A DNA stretch of 34,601 nucleotides. Origin: Opitutus sp. GAS368. GTDB taxonomy: Bacteria > Verrucomicrobiota > Verrucomicrobiia > Opitutales > Opitutaceae. The first letter of the stretch is position 1; each line of letters opens with the position of its first letter. The notes under the pieces are model-generated. The model searched no databases, was not told the origin of the DNA, and was given only the letters and a program-made list of their open reading frames with translations. The stretch lies in NCBI GenBank assembly GCA_945868215.1, contig CAMBLN010000010.1:1-34601 (forward strand). Direction: 5' to 3'. Below are positions 17,284 through 26,453 of the stretch, in pieces. The position numbers were made by a program, and so were the translations under genes.

Positions 17284-18594
17284 TCAGGATTTGACGGGGA
17301 GGAAAAGGGGGCGTGGGCCGATGGGGAGGGTCCATTGTCCGGGGCCGGCGGGTTGGGGTCGGACCGGGGCCGGAGGGGAGGCGTCGAGAGTCATGGGAAG
17401 GGCGTCGCCGGCGGGGGTGACGCGGAGGGTGCGGGCCGTGGTGGTGGCGCTGTCGGCTTCGGCGGTCCAGAGCATGAGCCAGGCGGTGCCGTCGGGTTTG
17501 CGCCAGCGGGCGGAGTGGAAGATGCCGTCGCGGTCGAGGCGTTCGAGGCGGGCGTCGCCGAGGAGGGTTTGGAGTTGGCGGAGGGCGTGCCAGGATGGCT
17601 TGGGTTTGCCGTGGCGCATGATGCCGGCGGCGGCGTGCATCTGCGGTTCGTCTTTGTCGTCGAAGAAATAGATGTGGGCGCGTTCGACACCTTCGTTGAG
17701 GAAGAGCGGGATGGAGCGGATCAAGTAGGCGGCCTGGGCGGAGTCGGTGACGTTGCCCTCCCATTTGGCGAAGTCGCCTTTGCGGGCTGCGAGGCTGGTG
17801 GGGGAGTCCCAGCCGAATTCGGTGACCCAAACCGGTTTGCCCGGGGCATGGGCGTCGCGCCAGGCGATGACGGCGCGCACGTCGCGGAGGTAGGGAGTGG
17901 CGGGGTCTTCGGGGAAGGTGCGCGGCCAGGTGGGCCAGCCGGCGGTCTGCGCGTAGGTGTGGACGGTGAGGATGTCGACGCGGTCGAGGAAGGGACGGAA
18001 GAGTTCGAGGGATTTTTCGTAGGCACCGCTTTTTCCGGCGGTGACGTTGCAGGTGGCGATCTTGAGTTGGGTATCCCCTTCTCGGATACCGCGGCTCATG
18101 GCGTCGAAGACGCGGGCGTAGTCGGCGTCGGAGTAGTGTCCGGGTTCGTTGCCGATCTCGACGGCCTCGAGCCAGTCGCGTCCGGAAGGGCCGGCCATGG
18201 CGGCGAAGGCGCGGGCGTAGGCTCGGGAGTCGGCCTCGAGGTTTTTCCATTTCCCGGCGGGGAGGTTGTGGAACATGAGGCTGGCGTGGACGCGGTAGCC
18301 GGCTTTGCGCCAGTTGCCGTAGAGGTGTTCCCAACTGACGCGGTTTTTGGCGAAGGGGAGCGGGGCGGGGGTGGCGGTGTCGTCGGCGAGATCCCAGCCG
18401 ATCGGGTGGTAGTCGCGGACGACGGTGGTGACGCCGGCGTAGCGCTCGGGCTTGAACTGCACGGTGTGCACGCAGAGGCCGAGGAAGTCGTTGAGGGTGA
18501 CGGGCGGCGGGGTTGGGGGTTTCGCGGCGAAAGCGAGCGGTGGGAAGATGACCGCAAGGCAGGCAAGACGGCGGATAAGACAGGGCACGGGCAT
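17284..18594 (-). CDS. Exported glycoside-hydrolase-like (clan GH-A TIM barrel) protein
   Basis: Signal peptide; WLEAVEIGNEPGHYSD (candidate acid/base Glu) and KPVWVTEFGWDSPTS (candidate nucleophile Glu), as in GH5/GH39-type folds. Confidence 0.7.
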   Translation of the reverse strand: MPVPCLIRRLACLAVIFPPLAFAAKPPTPPPVTLNDFLGLCVHTVQFKPERYAGVTTVVRDYHPIGWDLADDTATPAPLPFAKNRVSWEHLYGNWRKAGYRVHASLMFHNLPAGKWKNLEADSRAYARAFAAMAGPSGRDWLEAVEIGNEPGHYSDADYARVFDAMSRGIREGDTQLKIATCNVTAGKSGAYEKSLELFRPFLDRVDILTVHTYAQTAGWPTWPRTFPEDPATPYLRDVRAVIAWRDAHAPGKPVWVTEFGWDSPTSLAARKGDFAKWEGNVTDSAQAAYLIRSIPLFLNEGVERAHIYFFDDKDEPQMHAAAGIMRHGKPKPSWHALRQLQTLLGDARLERLDRDGIFHSARWRKPDGTAWLMLWTAEADSATTTARTLRVTPAGDALPMTLDASPPAPVRPQPAGPGQWTLPIGPRPLFLPVKS

Positions 18595-18685
18595 GGCGTG
18601 AAGTTTCGACGGAGGCCGGTGCAGGGCAATGCCGGGGTGTGGGCTGCGATGGAGAGCCGACCGGCTGGCAGGAGCATCAGGATAA

Positions 18686-18710
18686 GTTTGTCACTTATTA
18701 AGTGACAAAC
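18686..18710. repeat. Intergenic palindrome (TGTCACTTA family), copy 4
   Basis: GTTTGTCACTT-ATT-AAGTGACAAAC; identical to copy 1; 19 bp 3' of the minus-strand stop at 18730. Confidence 0.9.
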
Positions 18711-18729
18711 TTGTATTTGTAATTGGTGT

Positions 18730-19020
18730 TTATGGGTTTGTGTTGGTGTGTTTTGGGGGTTCGGGCAAGGCTGGGGGACTGAGTTTTTTGAGGTATTTGG
18801 CGGGGTTTTTGCGGAATTTTTTGTCGCAGGGGGCGCAGCAGAATTTGATCTCCTGGCCCTCGTAGATGATGACTTTTTCGTCGCCCATGGAGCCGAGGTC
18901 GTTGTCGGTGACGATGCAGGTTTTGAGGGGGTAGGGTTTGGGCGGAGCTTCGGAGGCCGATGCGGTCACGGAGGCGGAGAGGGACAGGATGAACAGGATG
19001 AGGCGGTGGAGGGAGCGCAT
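18730..19020 (-). CDS. Small exported protein with YHS/TRASH-like metal-binding segment
   Basis: Signal peptide; KTCIVTDNDLGSMGDEKVIIYEGQEIKFCCAPCDKKFRKNPAKYLKKL. Confidence 0.72.
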   Translation of the reverse strand: MRSLHRLILFILSLSASVTASASEAPPKPYPLKTCIVTDNDLGSMGDEKVIIYEGQEIKFCCAPCDKKFRKNPAKYLKKLSPPALPEPPKHTNTNP

Positions 19021-19037
19021 GGTTTTGAAGGGAGGAT

Positions 19038-21176
19038 TTAAAAGCGGAAGGCGAGGCCGGCGCCGGGGCCGTAGTCGTCGTCGTAGGTGGCGATGAGGGA
19101 GAATTGTTTGGTGAGTAGGTAAGTGGTGGATACACTCCAGCCGAAGTCTTGCGCGGTGTCGTAACCGGCGCGGAGGTTCAGGCCGAGGCGGGCGGTGATC
19201 GGGAGTTCTTTGGCGAGGCCGAAGCGGGCGTGGCCGTCGCTTTGGAGGGTGAGCGTGGAGTCGATGTTGTAGGGGAGCAGGTAGGTTGCGCCGGCGATGA
19301 CGGCGTCCGCGCCGCCGGGGAGGTTGGTGAGACGGTAGCCGGCGAAGGCGGTCCAGCGCGGGTTGAAGTAGCGGGAATAGGTGGCGTCGATTTCGTAGCC
19401 GCGGCGGGGGACGCGTTCCCAGCCGAGTTCCCAGGAGAGGTTGAGGTTGTTGCGTCCGCGTTGGAGGGTCGCGACGCCGTCGCTGAGGTGGGATTGGACG
19501 GTGCCATCGATCCAGGCGTAGGTGTGGGCGTGTTCGCCGAGGTTGGGTCGGTGGGCGGGGCCCTGGTCATCGTAGCTGAAGACGCGGGCCATGCCGTTCA
19601 TCATGTGGTAGAGGAGGTGGCAGTGGAAGAGCCAGTCGCGGTTTTCGTTGGCGTAGAATTCGATCACGCGGCGGCTCATGGGCGGGACATCGACCGTGTG
19701 CTTGAGCGGTGAATACGCGGGGTCGGCGGCGTTGGGCATGAGCAGACGGAAGAAGTGTCCGTGGAGATGCATGGGGTGGTGCATCATGGTGTTGTTGACC
19801 AAGGTGAGGCGGAGGATCTCGCCGCGGCGGACGCGGATGACGTTGTCGGGGGACATGGCTTCGTCGTCGAGGGACCACGTGTAGCGGAGCATGTCGCCGG
19901 TGAGTTTGAGTGTGAGGTCGCGGACGGGGGCGTCGGCGGGGAGCGTGGTGGGGGTGACGGATTGGAGACGCGTGTAGGGCGGGAGCGGGCGGGGGGATTC
20001 GGCGGCGAGGGCGTCGGTGTCGGAGGCGGTGCCGTCGGCGTCGTGTTCGTCGAGGATGGCTTCGAGGGCGGCGTCCATGCTGTAGAGGTCGAGGGGGCCC
20101 GGAGACGGAGCGGTGGATGCGGAGGCGGATTCGTCGCCGATCCAGACGGAGGCGTGGCCGGAGTTGTCCTGGGCGGTGGCGCGGAGTTCGGCGGAGCCGG
20201 AGGCGGGGAGCGTGAGGAGGACGTCGTAGGTTTCGGCCATGCCGATGAGGAGGCGGTTTTGGCGGATGGGGCGGATGTCGGGTCCGTCGGCGGCGGCGAC
20301 GGTGAGCGGGCCGGCGGAGGAGCTGAGGTAGAAGTAAGTGGAGGCCGCGGCGTTGATGATGCGGAGGCGGAGGGTTTCTCCGGGGGAGCCGGTGAGGCGG
20401 GAGGTGCGGTGGCCGTTGATCAAGAAGGCGTCGTAGGCGATGTCGGAGACGTCCATCGCGGGGAGGCGGGATTTTTCGCGTTGGAAGAAGTCGCGCAGGT
20501 GTCCGGCGCGACGTGCGCCGAGGAGGGATTGGGAGGTGCCCTTGCGGAGGGCATACCAGTCGGAGCCGCGCAGGAGGGTGCGCATGACCTCGTGCGGATT
20601 TTCGTTGGTCCAGTCGGAGAGGACGAGGACCTCGTCGCGGCGGGCGGGCGGGGTGTCGGTGGCGGCGGGTTCGACGACGATGGCGCCGTAGATGCCGCGT
20701 TGTTCCTGGAGGCCGGTGTGGCTGTGATACCAGTAGGTGCCGGGGTGTTTGAGGAGGAACTCGAAAGTGCGCGATTGGCCGGGTTTGATGGGCGGGGTTG
20801 TCAGGTAGGGGACACCGTCTTCGAGGTTGGGGACGAGGAGGCCGTGCCAGTGGGTGGAGGTTTCTTCGCGGGCAAGTGTATTGGTTACGCGGATACGGGC
20901 GACGTCGCCGACGCGGAAGCGGAGGACGGGGCCGGGGACGGTGCCGTTGAGGGTGAGGGCGCGGACGGGTTTGCCGGCCGGCGAGAGAGTCGTCTCTGCG
21001 ACGGTGAGGCTGTAGTCGATGACGGGGGCGTCGGGGAAGAGGGTGGTGGCTTTGGGTTCTAGTTCGCGGAGGACGAGAGGCATGGCTTTGCCCATGCCGC
21101 CGCAGTCGGGGCAGGCGTGTGCGGGGGTGGCGGCGAAGGCGGCGAGCGAAAAGGTCAGGAGGGCGATAAGGCGCAC
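19038..21176 (-). CDS. Multicopper oxidase (CopA/PcoA-like) with C-terminal outer-membrane beta-barrel-like domain
   Basis: Probable GTG start at 21176 (VRLIALLTFSLAAFAATPAHACPDCGG). Copper motifs STHWHGLL, YWYHSHTG, MMHHPMHLHGHFF, DWLFHCHLLYHMM. About 190 C-terminal residues of alternating amphipathic strands ending ...YGPGAGLAFRF. Confidence 0.85.
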   Translation of the reverse strand: MRLIALLTFSLAAFAATPAHACPDCGGMGKAMPLVLRELEPKATTLFPDAPVIDYSLTVAETTLSPAGKPVRALTLNGTVPGPVLRFRVGDVARIRVTNTLAREETSTHWHGLLVPNLEDGVPYLTTPPIKPGQSRTFEFLLKHPGTYWYHSHTGLQEQRGIYGAIVVEPAATDTPPARRDEVLVLSDWTNENPHEVMRTLLRGSDWYALRKGTSQSLLGARRAGHLRDFFQREKSRLPAMDVSDIAYDAFLINGHRTSRLTGSPGETLRLRIINAAASTYFYLSSSAGPLTVAAADGPDIRPIRQNRLLIGMAETYDVLLTLPASGSAELRATAQDNSGHASVWIGDESASASTAPSPGPLDLYSMDAALEAILDEHDADGTASDTDALAAESPRPLPPYTRLQSVTPTTLPADAPVRDLTLKLTGDMLRYTWSLDDEAMSPDNVIRVRRGEILRLTLVNNTMMHHPMHLHGHFFRLLMPNAADPAYSPLKHTVDVPPMSRRVIEFYANENRDWLFHCHLLYHMMNGMARVFSYDDQGPAHRPNLGEHAHTYAWIDGTVQSHLSDGVATLQRGRNNLNLSWELGWERVPRRGYEIDATYSRYFNPRWTAFAGYRLTNLPGGADAVIAGATYLLPYNIDSTLTLQSDGHARFGLAKELPITARLGLNLRAGYDTAQDFGWSVSTTYLLTKQFSLIATYDDDYGPGAGLAFRF

Positions 21177-21257
21177 GTAGATGTATACGCTGGCGGGAAG
21201 GGAATCCCTTGGGGTTTTCCTTGGCAGGGTAGGGGCACGCGGGTCTATGTTGCGGGC

Positions 21258-22019
21258 ATGATTTATCCCGGGCTGGTTTCGATTACCTTTCGGAAATTCA
21301 CGCCAGCCGAGGTGGCGGGGTGGGTGAAGAAGGCGGGGTTGAAGGGGATCGAGTGGGGCGGGGACGTGCATGTGCCGCATGGCGATCTGGGGCGGGCGCG
21401 GGAAGTGCGGGAGTTGACGATGGAGCACGGGTTGGCGACGGCGGCTTACGGGAGTTATTACCGGGCGGGGCAGAGCGAAGGGGCGGGGCTGGCGTTTGAG
21501 CGGGTGTTGGAGACGGCGGTGGAGCTCGGGGCGCCTACGATCCGGGTGTGGCCGGGGACGGCGGGGTCGGATTCGGTGGACGAGGAAGGGCGTTGGAAAA
21601 TCATCCATGATTTGAGGCGGGTGGCGGAGCTGGCGGCGAAGGCGGGCGTGGGGGTGTGCACGGAGTTTCATGCGGGCACGCTGACGGACACGAACGAGTC
21701 GGCGGGGCGTCTGCTCGTGGAAGTGGATCATGCGAACGTGTCGACCTGCTGGCAGCCGCACAACGGGGAGGAGACGGCGGAGTGCGTGGAAGGATTGCGC
21801 GAAGTGCTACCGCGGACGGGCAACATCCATGTGTTTCATTGGTGGCCGACGGGGGCGGAGCGGCACGCGCTGGCGGACGGGGCGGAGCGGTGGGCGCGTT
21901 TCCTGGAAGTGATCAAGCAGGCGCCGGGGGACCGGTATGCGCTGTTGGAATTTGTGAAGGGGGACGAGCCGGAGGCTTTTTTGAAGGATGCGGCGACGTT
22001 GCGCGAATGGTTGGCGTGA
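21258..22019 (+). CDS. Sugar phosphate isomerase/epimerase (xylose isomerase-like TIM barrel)
   Basis: MIYPGLVSITFRKFTPAEVAGWVKKAGLKGIEWGGDVHVPHGD...TEFHAGTLTDTNES...HVFHWWPTG. Confidence 0.85.
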   Translation: MIYPGLVSITFRKFTPAEVAGWVKKAGLKGIEWGGDVHVPHGDLGRAREVRELTMEHGLATAAYGSYYRAGQSEGAGLAFERVLETAVELGAPTIRVWPGTAGSDSVDEEGRWKIIHDLRRVAELAAKAGVGVCTEFHAGTLTDTNESAGRLLVEVDHANVSTCWQPHNGEETAECVEGLREVLPRTGNIHVFHWWPTGAERHALADGAERWARFLEVIKQAPGDRYALLEFVKGDEPEAFLKDAATLREWLA

Positions 22020-22101
22020 ACGGATGCGCGGGGCAAAACGGGGATTGCGCCTCGACAAGGCGCGGGGGCGGGGATTGTGTCGCTGCTTTGTGTAAAAAAG
22101 C

Positions 22102-25100
22102 ATGAAACGCCCTTCAATTCTGCGTCTGACGAAGGTGGTCCTGGTGTCGTTTGCGACGCTGGCCGCGACCCTTTACGGGCAGGAGGCGGGAGCGGTGGCG
22201 GAGCCGGTGCATGCGGACACGCTGGTGCGCTGGGTGGGCTGGGTGTTTGTGGTGATGGCGCTCGGCGGGCTGCTGGTGTTTTGGATCAACCGGCGGTTGC
22301 AAGGGCAGATCACGGTGCAGACGCGGGCGTTGCGGGCGTCGGAGACGCGGATGCGGAATTTGTTTGAGAACACGCCGGTGGCGATCGTGGAGGAGGATTA
22401 TTCGGAGGTGGCGGTGTGGTTGCAGGAGCTGCGCAAGCAAGGCGTGACGGATCTGGCGGCGCACCTGGCGGGGCGGCCGGAACTGGTGACGGCGAAATTT
22501 TCACGGGTGAAGGTGGTGGCGGCGAACCACACGGTGTTGCGGCTGGCGGCGGTGGAGCATGTGGGGGATTACGAGACGTTGATCCGCAGCGTGCCGACGC
22601 CGGCGATGCTGGACACGTTTGCGGCGCAGTTGCAGGCGATCTGGGCGGGGGATTCGGAGATGACGAGGGAGTTGCTTTACCGCGGGGTGGACAGCAGGGC
22701 GGGGCACAGTCTGATGCATTGGAGCGTGCCGGAGGAAGAAGGGCGGCCGGATTACAGCCGGGTGCAGGTGGCGTTCACGGATCTGAGCGTGTTGAGGGCG
22801 ACGGAGGAGAAGTTGCGGGACGTGGAGGACCGGTGGCGGCTGGCGGTGATCGGGATCAACGCGGGCATCTGGGAGTTTAATTTTGTGACGGGGGAGACGT
22901 TCATCTCGGACCGGTGGAGGGAGATCATCGGTTATCCGGCGTCGGACATGATGAATGCGCGCGACGAGTTCTGGCCGCGGATTCATCCGGACGACGTGGG
23001 GATGGTGAAGCAGGCGATGCGGGATTATCTGGAAGGGCACCGGTCGAGTTACCGCGTGGAGTTCCGGATGCGGTGCAAGGACGGGGACTACAAGTGGATC
23101 CTGTCGCGCGGCATGGCGCTCTTCGACCAGGCAGGGAAGCCGCAGCGGCTGGTGGGGTCGCATTCGGACATCGACGAACGCAAGCGGGCGGAGGAGTCGT
23201 TGCGGGCGTCGGAGGAACGCTACCGGGTGCTCTTCGAGAATTCGCCGGTGGCGATCATCGAATACGATTTGCGCGGGCTGCGGGTGTGGCTGGATGATTT
23301 GAAGGCGGGCGGCGTGACGGATTTCGACGCGTATGCGGACGGGCATCCGGAGCTGTTGAAAGGGACGCTGCCCGGTTCGGTGATGGTGGGCGTGAACCGG
23401 GAGACGCTTCATCTGGTGGGGGCGGGCAGCAAGGAAGAGGCGGTGGCCAACATCGGGCGGATTCTCACGCCGGACATGGAAAAAGTGCGCCGGACGCTGT
23501 GCCGGGCGCTGTGGGACGGCCGCAATGCGATCGAAGGCGAGATGCGCATGAACGCGCTGGACGGCATGCCGCGGCGGGTGTTCTACCGCTGGTGGGTGCC
23601 ATCGCTGGGAGGCAAACAAAGCTATGCGTGGACGCAGGTGGTGCTGGTGGATTTGACGGGCATCAAGCGCACCGAGGAGGCGCTGGCGGCGGAGCGCGAG
23701 CGACTCGCGGTGACGTTGCGTGCGATGGCGGAAGGCGTGATCACGACGGACATGGAAGGGCGGGTGCTTTTCCTGAACGAGGCGGCGGGGGAGTTGACGG
23801 GCTGGTCGGAGGACGCGGCGATCGGGCGGATGCTCGACGACGTGTGTGTGCTGCGCCACGAGAAGACACGGCTGCCGGTGGCGACGCCCGCGGCGACGGC
23901 GGTGTCGTCGCACCGCGTGATCGACCTGCCGGCGAACACGGTGCTGCTGGACCGGCAGGGATCGCCGCGGGTGATCGAAGGACGCTGCGCGCCGATCCAC
24001 AACATGCAGAGCCAGGCGATCGGCGCGGTGCTGGTGTTGCGCGACGTGACGGAGCGGGCGCGGCTGGAAGGGGAGATTTTGCGGGCCTCGAAGCTGGAGT
24101 CGGTGGGCATCCTGGCGGGCGGGATCGCGCATGATTTCAACAACCTGCTGACGGTGGTGATGGGCAACATCACGCTGGCGACGCTGGATTCGCAGGCGAT
24201 GGCCTCGGCGGGGCGCTGGTTGCAGGACGCGGAGCGCGGGGTGATGCGGGCGAGGGACCTGACGCAGCAGTTGCTGACCTTTGCGCGCGGGGGCGAGCCG
24301 GTGCGGTCGGCGGTGCGGTTGCCGGAAGTGGTGAAGGAGGCGGCGAACTTCGCGTTGCACGGCTCGAAGGTGCGGTGCGAGTTTGCGATCGAAGAAGGCC
24401 TCTGGACGGCGGAAGTGGACAAAGGGCAGATCGGGCAGGTGGTGCAGAACCTGGTGATCAACGCGGTGCAGGCGATGCCGGAGGGCGGGGTGATGCACAT
24501 CGCGATGCGCAACCAGCATCTGGCGGACGCGGCGGTGCCGCAGCTGGAGGAAGGGAATTATTTGTGTATCACGCTCAGCGATACGGGAGAGGGCATCCGG
24601 CCGGAGCACCTGGCGCGGATATTCGACCCGTATTTCACGACGAAGCATTCGGGCAGCGGGTTGGGGCTGGCGACGGTGTATTCAATCGTCCGCAAGCACC
24701 AAGGGCACATCGAAGTGGAGTCGGAGGTGGGACGCGGGACGCGGTTCCGTTTCTGGCTGCCGGCGGTGCCGGACGCGCGGCCGGCGGCGGCGGAAGTGGC
24801 GCATGCGCCGGACAATCTGACCGGCCGGGTGTTGTTCATGGACGACGAAGAGCTGATCCGGGCGATGGCGGACGCGCTGTTGCGGAGGCTGGGCTTCGAG
24901 GTGACCTGCGTGGCGGACGGGCAGGAAGTGTTGCGCGTGTATGCCGAGGCGCTGCGCACGGGGCTGCGTTTCGACCTGGTGATCATGGACCTGACGGTGC
25001 CGGGGGGGCTGGGCGGGCAGGAGGCGATGATCGAGCTCCACAAGCTGGACCCGCAGGTGAAAGGAATCGTGTCGAGCGGCTACTCAAGCGATCCGGTGAT

Positions 25101-25212
25101 GGCGAATTACAAGACCCACGGGTTCAGCGGCAGGGTGGCGAAGCCCTACCGGCTGACGGATTTTGCGAAGGCGATCCGCTCGGTGCTGGAAGGCGGGCAC
25201 GGGGAGGAGTGA
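22102..25212 (+). CDS. PAS-domain hybrid histidine kinase with C-terminal receiver domain
   Basis: TM segments; several PAS domains; HisKA GGIAHDFNNLLTVVMGN; HATPase NLVINAVQAMPEGG / DTGEGI / GSGLGLATVYSIV; receiver VLFMDDEELIRAMADALL...VIMDLTVPGGLGG. Confidence 0.95.
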   Translation: MKRPSILRLTKVVLVSFATLAATLYGQEAGAVAEPVHADTLVRWVGWVFVVMALGGLLVFWINRRLQGQITVQTRALRASETRMRNLFENTPVAIVEEDYSEVAVWLQELRKQGVTDLAAHLAGRPELVTAKFSRVKVVAANHTVLRLAAVEHVGDYETLIRSVPTPAMLDTFAAQLQAIWAGDSEMTRELLYRGVDSRAGHSLMHWSVPEEEGRPDYSRVQVAFTDLSVLRATEEKLRDVEDRWRLAVIGINAGIWEFNFVTGETFISDRWREIIGYPASDMMNARDEFWPRIHPDDVGMVKQAMRDYLEGHRSSYRVEFRMRCKDGDYKWILSRGMALFDQAGKPQRLVGSHSDIDERKRAEESLRASEERYRVLFENSPVAIIEYDLRGLRVWLDDLKAGGVTDFDAYADGHPELLKGTLPGSVMVGVNRETLHLVGAGSKEEAVANIGRILTPDMEKVRRTLCRALWDGRNAIEGEMRMNALDGMPRRVFYRWWVPSLGGKQSYAWTQVVLVDLTGIKRTEEALAAERERLAVTLRAMAEGVITTDMEGRVLFLNEAAGELTGWSEDAAIGRMLDDVCVLRHEKTRLPVATPAATAVSSHRVIDLPANTVLLDRQGSPRVIEGRCAPIHNMQSQAIGAVLVLRDVTERARLEGEILRASKLESVGILAGGIAHDFNNLLTVVMGNITLATLDSQAMASAGRWLQDAERGVMRARDLTQQLLTFARGGEPVRSAVRLPEVVKEAANFALHGSKVRCEFAIEEGLWTAEVDKGQIGQVVQNLVINAVQAMPEGGVMHIAMRNQHLADAAVPQLEEGNYLCITLSDTGEGIRPEHLARIFDPYFTTKHSGSGLGLATVYSIVRKHQGHIEVESEVGRGTRFRFWLPAVPDARPAAAEVAHAPDNLTGRVLFMDDEELIRAMADALLRRLGFEVTCVADGQEVLRVYAEALRTGLRFDLVIMDLTVPGGLGGQEAMIELHKLDPQVKGIVSSGYSSDPVMANYKTHGFSGRVAKPYRLTDFAKAIRSVLEGGHGEE

Positions 25213-25232
25213 AGGGGCGCGGGCAAGGCGTG

Positions 25233-25260
25233 AAAAAGCCCCGGCGGTGCGGCCGGGGCT
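25233..25260 (-). terminator. Intrinsic terminator of the Gfo/Idh gene
   Basis: Minus-strand reading AGCCCCGGC-CGCACC-GCCGGGGCT-TTTT; 9-bp stem followed by T tract; 21 bp 3' of the minus-strand stop. Confidence 0.82.
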
Positions 25261-25281
25261 GCGGGGCGACGGTGTATCGGA

Positions 25282-26340
25282 TTATTTGATACGGACCTCT
25301 TTTCCGGTTTTGGCGGAGACGTAGATGGCGTCGAGGATCTTTTGGATGGCGAGGGACTCGGCGGGTTTTACGTGGGGCTGGGCCTTGCCGAGGAGGACGT
25401 CGATGAAGTGTTTCATGCGGTTGCCATCGACGAGATTCGGGAGGTGGGTGACGAGCTCCGTGCTGTAGCCGTGCGGGCCGTTGCGGAAGAGCTGCAGCGG
25501 GGGGAACTTGAGGCCGGCCTGGGTGCCGAAGAGCTGCGTGCCGTTGTTGTCGGGCTCGGGCTGGTGCGCGGCCCAGGACGTTTCAAGGAGGACGGTGCGG
25601 CCGCTCTTGAGCTTGATGAGGGCGATGGAAAGGTCGTCGACGTCGAACTTGGCCTTGGGGTCGATTTCGCTTTTGCCCCAGGTGCCGGAGCCCTGGCCGC
25701 GGGGGCCGAATTTGCCGTAGGTCTGGCCGGAGACGGCGGCGGCGTCGAATTCGCCCATGAGGTAGAGGCAGCGGTCGAGGGCGTGGACGCCGATGTCGTA
25801 GGTGCCGCCGCCGCCGGCGAATTGTTTCTGGGTGAACCAGGAGCCGATGCGCGGGATGCCGGCGCGGCGGCACCAGGCGGTCTTGGCGTGGTAAACGTCG
25901 CCGAGGACGCCCTTGGTGATGAGTTGTTTGGCGGTCTGCACTTCGGGGATGAAGCGCTGGTTCTGGCCTACCATGAGGAGGACTTTTTGCTTCTTCGCTT
26001 CGACGACGAGTTTGGCGGCGTCGGCGGCGTTGGTCGCCATGGGCTTGTCGAGCATGACGTGTTTGCCGGCTTTGAGGGCGGCGAGCGCGACGGAGGCGTG
26101 AAGGTAGTTGGGTAGCGCGATGGAGAAGATATCGATGTCGGGGCGCGCAAGGAGCGTGCGGAAGTCGGTGACGAGTTCGGGGATGTTGAATTTGTCGGCG
26201 GCTTCGCGTCCGCGTTCAGGGGAGGTTTCGGCGAGGGCGACGACCCTGGCGGCGGGGTGCTGCTTGAAGGAGGCGATGTGGTCGTGGCCGATGGCGCCGG
26301 CGCCGATGACGGCGATGGTGTAGGAGGATTTTTTCTTCAT
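25282..26340 (-). CDS. Gfo/Idh/MocA family oxidoreductase
   Basis: IAVIGAGAIGHDHIASFKQHP; ALPNYLHASVALAALKAGKHVMLDKPMA; GGGTYDIGVHALDRCLYLMG. Confidence 0.95.
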   Translation of the reverse strand: MKKKSSYTIAVIGAGAIGHDHIASFKQHPAARVVALAETSPERGREAADKFNIPELVTDFRTLLARPDIDIFSIALPNYLHASVALAALKAGKHVMLDKPMATNAADAAKLVVEAKKQKVLLMVGQNQRFIPEVQTAKQLITKGVLGDVYHAKTAWCRRAGIPRIGSWFTQKQFAGGGGTYDIGVHALDRCLYLMGEFDAAAVSGQTYGKFGPRGQGSGTWGKSEIDPKAKFDVDDLSIALIKLKSGRTVLLETSWAAHQPEPDNNGTQLFGTQAGLKFPPLQLFRNGPHGYSTELVTHLPNLVDGNRMKHFIDVLLGKAQPHVKPAESLAIQKILDAIYVSAKTGKEVRIK

Positions 26341-26393
26341 GGATTGGAAGGGGGAGGAGGTTGGGGAATACGAACAGCTGAAACATTCAGACT

Positions 26394-26453
26394 TTAACCA
26401 CGGATTTCACGGATGGGCACGGATTGATGGGTTTGTATCCGCGCTGATCCGCA
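26394..26453 (+). repeat. TTAACCACGGA... repeat with decayed inverted right part
   Basis: TTAACCACGGATTTCACGGATGGGCACGGAT then ATCCGCGCTGATCCGC, imperfectly complementary to the left part. Confidence 0.55.

Noticed and set aside
18686-18710. TGTCACTTA palindromes as CRP/FNR-family operator sites
   Set aside because: TGTCA...TGACA half-sites are separated by 9 bp rather than the usual 6, and the sites lie 3' of genes, not in promoters.
22501-24648. 715-aa minus-strand ORF inside the histidine kinase
   Set aside because: Arg/His/Pro-rich shadow ORF of a canonical kinase.
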